In this document: positions 29,444 to 37,276 of the stretch, piece by piece
How positions within the stretch are numbered: position 1 is the first letter of the stretch
Layout: each line of letters begins with the position of its first letter
Assembly (NCBI GenBank): GCA_001586965.3
Contig: LUCW03001538.1
Location: forward strand, 1 to 37,276
Direction of reading: 5' to 3'
Source of the DNA: Sphaeroforma sirkka
Taxonomy: Eukaryota > Opisthokonta > Ichthyosporea > Ichthyophonida
Length of the DNA stretch: 37,276 nt
Translations under genes and position numbers: made by a program
Notes under the pieces: generated by a model
Seen by the model: the letters and a program-made list of their open reading frames with translations, nothing else
Told to the model about the DNA's origin: nothing
Databases searched by the model: none

Positions 29444-30483
29444 AACACTCACTGGTCTGCCTAATGGGCTAGACCCGAATAAAGATCAGTCAGATGATAA
29501 TATGTTAAAGATACCTAAACCTCCGGAAGGTGAAGCAAAGGATATGATTCCGCACTTCACCGATATAATTATGGACTTAATTATACAAAACAGGAAGATT
29601 GCAATAACTGACTGGTGTATGTTTAAGTTCTCTAATGGGTACGTTAGACTTGACTTAACAAACGTCGACTTCTCTAAGTTAAAGTGTCCTTCACATAACT
29701 ACGTGAGTTGGAGACACAAAGACGTTGTCAAAACCCAAATCGAAGATTGGTTAAAACAGGGTCTAATTGAAATCAATTATGATGCAACCCCAGTTAACTT
29801 AGCTCTCTTAGCGGTCGATCAATATAAATCTGATGGAACGTTTAGTAAAACAAGAGTAGTACTAGACCTGTCGCCAATCAACAAACTAATTCCGCAACAT
29901 AGTTTTCCCTTACCTAAGATAAGCGAGATACTACGCAAAATGGAGGGTGCGACTATCTTTTCCAAGATAGACTTAAAAGCTGCATTCCATCAACTACAGA
30001 TATATGAGCCGCATGGGAAATACTTTTCTTTTACTTGGCAAGGTAAGAAGTACCAGTTTAAAGGTGCACCTGAAGGCTTACACATGTTACCTTCTTTCTT
30101 CCAACAAGTTATGAAGGAACTATTTGCGGACCTGTCGTATAACGTATCAGTATATTTAGATGATATAGTTATCTTTACAAAGACAGCACATGAACATGCT
30201 AAACTCGTTAAGGAAGTCTTAAAGCGACTAAACCATGCCAAACTTAAGATTAACGAGGACAAGTGTTATTTTGCTAAAGATACTTTACACTTACTTAATT
30301 ACAAGGTATCTGCAGCACGGGTAGAAATCGATCCTGGCAAGAAATAATTTCTGTTGGATTTATCAACACCGATTACTGAAAGAGATGCGAACTCCGTGTG
30401 TGGGTTTGATAACTTCTTCTTGGATTCGGTACCTCATCTTTCTCATTACTTAAAAGCCTTTCAGTCACCTACGGCTGCACAAA
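29444..30483 (+). pseudogene. RT fragment with chimeric start, variant type
   Basis: A plus-strand frame of 316 codons (29397-30347). Its first 16 residues (MNHSPVGKGNLSIRRV) are encoded by the antisense of integrase across the junction, then it enters protease/RT at TLTGLPNG. RT motifs are present, including YLDD. It carries the EPHGKY, KCYF and LLNY changes and a stop after DPGKK, so the RT is cut before the thumb. It ends at 30483 in the LTR fragment. Confidence 0.85.
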
Positions 30484-30669
30484 GATTACCAGGTTTCAAA
30501 CTATAATAAACTAAAATACAATTTAGTCAGTTAGTATTTAGCAGTGGTAGCTTGTGTAAGAATGATCGGGACTGCCTCTTGTTAAGAGCCTAAATATCCT
30601 CGATCACACAGGGCGTACCTCTAGCTGTTCTTTATTGAAAAATTTTCACTAGAAGTACTAAGTGTTCAT
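30484..30669 (-). repeat. Internal LTR fragment (minus)
   Basis: Inverse copy of 27826-28008, near identical, again without LTR termini. On its right it joins the methyltransferase-like domain of a minus-strand pol at tcat/acaaaaacg, the mirror of the joint at 27825. Confidence 0.88.
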
Positions 30670-32116
30670 ACAAAAACGTGTCGGTTTCACGGTCGAAATA
30701 AATAGGTTCGTCTTGAATCATATTGATTAAATCACGTATCCATGGGTCGGAGTTACGTAAGGGACAACACAGCGTAATGGTAGATTTAGTAATATTAACA
30801 TAATTTAACAACTGTGCGATAAGTTGACAAGGTGGGTTAGCCCACGCATTATGCTTTGATAAGTCAAGCTGAAATGCATCACCTTTAGGATGAGTCAACG
30901 ACCTATATTCAGAAACCTGTTTGTTATGTTCTGCGGCGAACATATCAACAGTAAATGGACCCCATCGTGATTGAGCGAGGTTAAACCATTTCTTATTTAG
31001 CATCCAATCGGTTGCTAATAACTCCTTCACTGTTTTCTGGTAGTCGGGCACAAGTCGAGAGAGCATGTCAGGAAGATGATTATGTATTCCTGGAATGTGT
31101 GTTATATTAAAAGCGAACTTGGCAATAATGTCATGCCAGCGGCTCACCAACTGTGAATCAGGGTTCATATCTTTTAAGTATGTTAAAGACTTTTGATCAC
31201 AGGCGACAGTAAAGTAACTTCCATAAAGGTAGTCTTTAAACTGTCTTAGCGCAGTAACTATAGCAAGGAGCTCTTGTTTAACGGTAGGGTAATTCCGTTG
31301 ACTCTTATTATAACTCTTGCTAAAGAATTGTATGTAGCGCGGTTTACCATTTATCGTTTGGTAAAGCACTCCACCTACCGCTCGATCTGAAGCGTCGGTT
31401 GCTACTTGGAATGGGACACCATCCACAGGGTACTGCATGATGGGTGCGTCCATTACTTTACTTTTGACTAGTTTGAATGGATCATCACATTCTTTAGTCC
31501 AAAGCTTTCCCAAAGGTCCTTTGTGCAGCCGTAGGTGACTGAAAGGCTTTAAGTAATGAGAAAGATGCGGTACCGAATCCGAGAAGAAGTTAACAAACCC
31601 ACACACAGAGTTCACATCTCTTCCAGTAATTGGTGTTGATAAATCCAACAGAAACTGTTTCTTGCCAGGATCAATTTCTACCCCTGCTGCAGATACTTTG
31701 TAGCCAAGTAAGTGTATAGTATCTTTAGCAAAAGAACACTTGTCTTCGTTAATCTTAAGTTTAGCATGATTAAGTCGCTTTAAGACTTCTTTAACGAGTT
31801 TAGCATGTTCATGTGCTGTCTTTGTAAAGATAACTATATCATCTAAATATACTGATACGTTATACGACAGGTCCGCAAATAGTTCCTTCATAACTTGTTG
31901 GAAGAAAGAAGGTAACATGTGTAAGCCTTCAGGTGCACCTTTAAACTGGTACTTCTTACCTTGCCAAGTAAAAGAAAAGTATTTCCCATGCGGCTCATAT
32001 ATCTGTAGTTGATGGAATGCAGCTTTTAAGTCTATCTTGGAAAAGATAGTCGCACCCTCCATTTTGCGTAGTATCTCGCTTATCTTAGGTAAGGGAAAAC
32101 TATGTTGCGGAATTAG
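30670..32116 (-). CDS. Pol fragment: RT, RNase H, truncated methyltransferase-like domain
   Basis: An open frame of 476 codons (30632-32062) from MEGATIFSKIDLKAAF. YLDD, TDASDRAVGG, KQELLA, CDQKSL, HNHLPDMLSR and the WGPFTVDMFAAEHNK...WANPPCQ domain are all visible. It ends like A2 pol after RETDTF and reads a few residues into the LTR fragment. It mixes EPHGKY/VMKELF (as in the variant RT) with KCSF/LLGY (as in A1), and has CDDPFKL like 32953-35722. The N-terminal RT fingers are missing because the sequence is fused to an LTR fragment at 32117. Confidence 0.86.
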
Positions 32117-32328
32117 TAATATCCTACATCTACTAATGTCTCAAATAGGTCCAAGTAGATGAGTCATACCAAATACTCAGGCTATTGGAGCCATCAAAGT
32201 GAATTTAGAACACTTTGGAAATATTGGAAAAAGAGCTTGTACTAAATTATTTTAAATACAAATAAAAACCAATGTATTATCTCAATTGATCTTGATATTT
32301 TAGACTGACCGGAGGCCGTATTTCTACA
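32117..32328 (-). repeat. LTR fragment fused to RT, second copy
   Basis: Direct repeat of 28608-28819, offset 3509 bp, with the same cut point and the same neighbours. No differences were noticed by eye. Confidence 0.88.
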
Positions 32329-32952
32329 AGAGTTTCTTAAGTTCTCTATGACGTGTCTCATTTGCACCCTGCGTTTGAGGTTTGTAAGGAACACCACGCC
32401 TATGGGTCATACCTGATACGAGTATAAGTGCCTCCATTACGTCGGTACAAAACTCACTACCGTTATCAGAACATAGTACTCGGGGGAAACCGAAGTCATT
32501 AAAGACGTGATAGCATAATTCTGCCACTGTTTGTGGACGTTTGTTCGGTATTGCATAAAGCAAGTTATAGCCCGAAGCCACACATAAGAAATTACAGATA
32601 TATACATCGCCAGTATGCTTGGATCGCGGGAGTTTAACCAAATCGACTATGACTCGGCGCATCGGTTGGTCTTCTGTCACACTTTTTAGGGGTGCCCAAC
32701 CGTATCGCCTGATCTGGTTCTTTTCACAATCAGTACAGCGTCGGTATACTTCACGTATGGGTTCTTTCAGCGCCGGGTGATCAAGCCCTGCACGAATAGC
32801 CATTTTATAAGTATGCTCATATGCTCGATGCGTTAAATTATGTATAATTTTAACTCTACTTTCGAACTCCTCTAAGTCAGTCAGATTCTGCGTATCACTG
32901 GCTGGATGAACCATAGTCCTGTTGGAAAGGGCAACCTCAGTATCAGAAGGGT
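32329..32952 (-). pseudogene. Integrase fragment, second copy
   Basis: Direct repeat of 28820-29443 with a 196-codon open frame (32324-32914). One difference is KEPIREV for KETIREV. The ends are the same artificial junctions. Confidence 0.87.
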
Positions 32953-35722
32953 AACACTCACTGGTCTGCCTAATGGGCTAGACCCGAATAAAGATCAGTC
33001 AGATGATAATATGTTAAAGATACCTAAACCTCCGGAAGGTGAAGCAAAGGATATGATTCCGCACTTCACCGATATAATTATGGACTTAATTATACAAAAC
33101 AGGAAGATTGCAATAACTGACTGGTGTATGTTTAAGTTCTCTAATGGGTACGTTAGACTTGACTTAACAAACGTCGACTTCTCTAAGTTAAAGTGTCCTT
33201 CACATAACTACGTGAGTTGGAGACACAAAGACGTTGTCAAAACCCAAATCGAAGATTGGTTAAAACAGGGTCTAATTGAAATCAATTATGATGCAACCCC
33301 AGTTAACTTAGCTCTCTTAGCGGTCGATCAATATAAATCTGATGGAACGTTTAGTAAAACAAGAGTAGTACTAGACCTGTCGCCAATCAACAAACTAATT
33401 CCGCAACATAGTTTTCCCTTACCTAAGATAAGCGAGATACTACGCAAAATGGAGGGTGCGACTATCTTTTCCAAGATAGACTTAAAAGCTGCATTCCATC
33501 AACTACAGATATATCAGCCTCATAGGAAATACTTTTCCTTTACTTGGCAAGGTAAGAAGTACCAGTTTAAAGGTGCACCTGAAGGCTTACACATGTTACC
33601 TTCTTTCTTCCAACAAGTTATGAAGGAACTATTTGCGGACCTGTCGTATAACGTATCAGTATATTTAGATGATATAGTTATCTTTACAAAGACAGCACAT
33701 GAACATGCTAAACTCGTTAAAGAAGTCTTAAAGCGACTTAATCATGCTAAACTTAAGATTAACGAAGACAAGTGTTCTTTTGCTAAAGATACTATACACT
33801 TACTTGGCTACAAAGTATCTGCAGCAGGGGTAGAAATTGATCCTGGCAAGAAACAGTTTCTGTTGGATTTATCAACACCAATTACTGGAAGAGATGTGAA
33901 CTCTGTGTGTGGGTTTGTTAACTTCTTCTCGGATTCGGTACCGCATCTTTCTCATTACTTAAAGCCTTTCAGTCACCTACGGCTGCACAAAGGACCTTTG
34001 GGAAAGCTTTGGACTAAAGAATGTGATGATCCATTCAAACTAGTCAAAAGTAAAGTAATGGACGCACCCATCATGCAGTACCCTGTGGATGGTGTCCCAT
34101 TCCAAGTAGCAACCGACGCTTCAGATCGAGCGGTAGGTGGAGTGCTTTACCAAACGATAAATGGTAAACCGCGCTACATACAATTCTTTAGCAAGAGTTA
34201 TAATAAGAGTCAACGGAATTACCCTACCGTTAAACAAGAGCTCCTTGCTATAGTTACTGCGCTAAGACAGTTTAAAGACTACCTTTATGGAAGTTACTTT
34301 ACTGTCGCCTGTGATCAAAAGTCTTTAACATACTTAAAAGATATGAACCCTGATTCACAGTTGGTGAGCCGCTGGCATGACATTATTGCCAAGTTCGCTT
34401 TTAATATAACACACATTCCAGGAATACATAATCATCTTCCTGACATGCTCTCTCGACTTGTGCCCGACTACCAGAAAACAGTGAAGGAGTTATTAGCAAC
34501 CGATTGGATGCTAAATAAGAAATGGTTTAACCTCGCTCAATCACGATGGGGTCCATTTACTGTTGATATGTTCGCCGCAGAACATAACAAACAGGTTTCT
34601 GAATATAGGTCGTTGACTCATCCTAAAGGTGATGCATTTCAGCTTGACTTATCAAAGCATAATGCGTGGGCTAACCCACCTTGTCAACTTATCGCACAGT
34701 TGTTAAATTATGTTAATATTACTAAATCTACCATTACGCTGTGTTGTCCCTTACGTAACTCCGACCCATGGATACGTGATTTAATTAATATGATTCAAGA
34801 CGAACCTATTTATGTCGACCGTGAAACCGACACGTTTTTGTATCAGGGATCCTATTCTATTAAGAAGACACCTTGGAAACACACCATTGTTTGTCGCATC
34901 GGTCCTGCAGGTACCACTAAGTGGGAACCCTCAACCGTATTCTTAGCTAAACTAGAGGAGTCTAAAGAGTTTGAACAAAAGCTCAAGACTCGTACAATAC
35001 ATGCACCCAACAAGATTGCAGTCGAGGTAATGCCGATTGAAACGGCATTAGATCGTAAAAACATGGAACTAGCTAAGGCCATGGATCAAAGACTCAAAAC
35101 TCTAAGAGAACCTGAAGCTCGCACTCAACTACTTAAAGCGCTGCTTAGAGAACAGCCAGGAGTTGCGAAACAACTGAAGAAGATACTTCAACAATCCAAT
35201 GTTGTCAATTATGTATCTCAGGAGTCTACCCCTCCTGATACTGAGGTTGCCCTTTCCAACAGGACTATGGTTCATCCAGCCAGTGATACGCAGAATCTGA
35301 CTGACTTAGAGGAGTTCGAAAGTAGAGTTAAAATTATACATAATTTAACGCATCGAGCATATGAGCATACTTATAAAATGGCTATTCGTGCAGGGCTTGA
35401 TCACCCGGCGCTGAAAGAAACCATACGTGAAGTATACCGACGCTGTACTGATTGTGAAAAGAACCAGATCAGGCGATACGGTTGGGCACCCCTAAAAAGT
35501 GTGACAGAAGACCAACCGATGCGCCGAGTCATAGTCGATTTGGTTAAACTCCCGCGATCCAAGCATACTGGCGATGTATATATCTGTAATTTCTTATGTG
35601 TGGCTTCGGGCTATAACTTGCTTTATGCAATACCGAACAAACGTCCACAAACAGTGGCAGAATTATGCTATCACGTCTTCAATGACTTCGGTTTCCCCCG
35701 AGTACTATGTTCTGATAACGGT
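32953..35722 (+). CDS. pol: Pol with chimeric start: RT, RNase H, methyltransferase-like domain, integrase N-part
   Basis: This is the longest open frame in the window (32906-35743, 945 codons). The first 16 residues come from antisense integrase across the junction; then protease end, RT (YLDD 253-256), RNase H (Asp 404, Glu 445, Asp 470), methyltransferase-like domain (NPPC at 590-593), a ~170-residue linker, the H2C2 part (His 812/816, Cys 847/850) and the first integrase Asp (878). It stops just after SDNG (about 936-939), where unrelated DNA adds AKMCEE. The protease active site and the integrase Glu are missing. It has CDDPFKL and VMKELF, but QPHRKY like A1. Confidence 0.9.
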
Positions 35723-35739
35723 GCTAAGATGTGTGAAGA

Positions 35740-36051
35740 ATGACACCTATGAGTCTCAGACCACAATCAATAGATATAGCAGAGGAAAGCGAGCTTCGAG
35801 AGCTATTGCTAGAATATAGAAGGTTAAGATTGTATAATGAGACCAAGACTGTGCAAGATAGAGCCTTGAGGATAGATACCATTCTACTGTTCAATCGAGA
35901 AGGAAATAAATTGCAGTGGAATCAAGCAACTTGCCAGTTATGGCTTCGTGGTTTTAGATTCACAAAGCCACGTACACGTTGGTTTTATTTGTCCGCCAAA
36001 CCTATCTCAGATGCTGTTATATATCTTTGTTTTGTGGTAAAGGCAGCATAA
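35740..36051 (+). CDS. Hypothetical ORF, 103 codons
   Basis: The first part (residues 14-60) is rich in Glu, Leu and Arg (ELRELLLEYRRLRLYNETK) and could form a helix or coiled coil. The rest is mixed and ends in a hydrophobic stretch. The general character recalls a Gag N-terminus, but I find no motif to support that. It starts 17 bp after the family A break and overlaps another ORF, so it may be non-coding. Confidence 0.2.
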   Translation: MTPMSLRPQSIDIAEESELRELLLEYRRLRLYNETKTVQDRALRIDTILLFNREGNKLQWNQATCQLWLRGFRFTKPRTRWFYLSAKPISDAVIYLCFVVKAA

Positions 36052-36508
36052 ATCTCCAGCTCTTCCATAGAGCGTTCAATATTGCACCTCTCGCACGTTA
36101 TATTGCAATGGCAACAGTACGTCTTCGCTCAAAGACGATTTGGTTATTCTGTTTTTTTCTCGGGGTCACAACGCAAACATTATTCCTTTCCAATTCTTAC
36201 CTATCCGTTAGACCTTTATCATACATGTATAGAACTGGTATCTTATCACTTTTGAACATAGCACCATACTTCATGAACGAGTGTATACCATTGTGGTGGC
36301 AGCACCTGGGAAGCCAGGAGATACGTGGCAGATGTACGATGCTGTATCAGTGATGACGTTATGCTTCATTGCTTCATGATTTTTATAATCGGAATGTGAT
36401 GCGACATGCAATGATGGACGCTGCGTATACAGATCTTCCACTACTTGCTCTGTGGCGTCTCCCATGTTTAAAGCACTGTCTCTTGTACCTAAAGCAGTCT
36501 TCGTTCAT

Positions 36509-36550
36509 GGGGCAAGAACAGCTTTGTTCTGAGCTGCCTGTTCTTGCCCC
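36509..36550. repeat. 13 bp perfect inverted repeat
   Basis: ggggcaagaacag at 36509-36521 is complementary to ctgttcttgcccc at 36538-36550, with a 16-base loop. On RNA it would form a stable hairpin. No T-run or gene end is adjacent, so a role is unclear. Confidence 0.8.
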
Positions 36551-37276
36551 GGAGCTGCTCGAACAGAATGGCAATATACTATCAAATATATCAGCACATG
36601 CATATACTCAAAGCTGAGCACAAACTCCTTGCAGTGGACTCTCCAATTCCAAACTCGTCTGCTGCTTTGGCCATTTTTAACGCATATAACGTAACATATA
36701 TAAAAAAAAGAACACGAACTGTTCAAAAGGTGTCAATGTGCGCGTGCTCGTCCGGTTTCCAGGCACATAGTTGCTTCTGATTGTAGAACCTTGTGGCGAC
36801 GATTCTTCTTCATCTTCAGTGTTCTTGCTTCTGCACATATGTCTTTGGCTACTAAACCCCGCCACATCGGCTTAACACACACGGTATTTCATAACTGTAA
36901 ACTCTCTCATCTGCCCTTATAGTTAGTTATCTTTAAATAATTGTTCTACTAGCTCAAAGCGTTTTCTCCCCAAGGTATTTCCAAACATTCGCTGTCACTA
37001 TCTCTGCAAGTGTGTTTAAGGAATGTTGATGGCTTATGTGTGTTATCACGGGCTGTCTATTCCAGTGTGAGCATCTGAAGTTCATGAACAGTACGATGAA
37101 ATAGTGTTATTTCAGTGAACTTCTTCCACTGCTCGTAGCTGTGAGTATTCCATCATTACGTAAGAACTGCATGCAAGCTCGGTCAGGAGGTGTAGTTGCA
37201 GACATCTGAACGTTGTTTTCGGTTGCACGTGAACTGGAGTAAACGACGGCATAGCACCGGAGGTACGAGAGTCTTT

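Larger units (their letters stand above)
35723..37276. other. Right flank, no recognisable gene
   Basis: Non-element sequence after the break in integrase. Several short ORFs of 60-125 codons overlap in different frames (35740-36051, 35979-36353, 36369-36617 and others) without any domain I recognise. There is a 13 bp perfect inverted repeat at 36509-36550. No LTR end, tRNA or rRNA was seen. It may be host DNA or the edge of another unrecognised element. Confidence 0.5.

Noticed and set aside
22845..35722. Several independent insertions of family A elements
   Set aside because: The pieces share identical artificial junctions and the same LTR-in-integrase site, so they are copies of one rearranged unit, not separate integrations.

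Overview
The window is a nest of LTR retrotransposons from a eukaryote, very probably a protist or fungus-like microbe. There are no bacterial-style operons, and no gene or element in the window can be named to species. The standard stop codons hold in the long ORFs. Two distinct Ty3/Gypsy-like families are present. Family A is AT-richer, with ~595 bp LTRs of the form TGTAGAAATACGG...TTTACA. Family B is visibly GC-richer, with ~245 bp LTRs of the form TGTGGTCAG...ACTACA. Both encode Gag with a Cys/His knuckle, an aspartic protease, a YxDD reverse transcriptase, RNase H, an extra methyltransferase-like domain (NPPC or NPPW motif), then an H2C2/DDE integrase ending in a chromodomain-like segment.

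Left half (1071-22219, minus strand) is a three-deep nest. The oldest element, A0, is represented by its degenerate 3' LTR (1071-1698) and its pol, which is split into 1787-3117 and 19718-22219. A1 (3118-19717, both LTRs, ACAA duplication) is inserted in the A0 integrase. B (7583-16514, both LTRs, CGGTG duplication) is inserted in A1 between protease and RT. B carries a nine-G polypurine tract, two minisatellites in its 3' untranslated part, and a 1.3 kb leader.

Right half (22220-35722) is a mosaic built only from family A pieces in alternating orientation. It contains a nearly complete plus-strand element, A2 (22845-27825), then LTR, RT, integrase and RT pieces that repeat both directly (offset 3509 bp) and inverted. 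Ignoring the A1+B insertion, the left arm (A0 pol, inverted integrase, A2) is the mirror of the right arm (29885-35722), which lacks gag and protease. The same rearrangement junctions recur in several copies, so the pieces descend from one rearranged ancestor. An assembly artefact must still be excluded. The rearrangement gives the RT ORFs a new chimeric start.

Flanks (1-1070 and 35723-37276) hold no recognisable gene. Many copies differ by 1-3 base indels, often in homopolymers. Most ORFs are therefore broken, either by real decay or by uncorrected long-read errors. The most notable items are the large palindromic mosaic, the methyltransferase-like pol domain shared by two families, a tRNA-Thr-like module lying antisense inside family A, and the hairpin-packed LTR of B.
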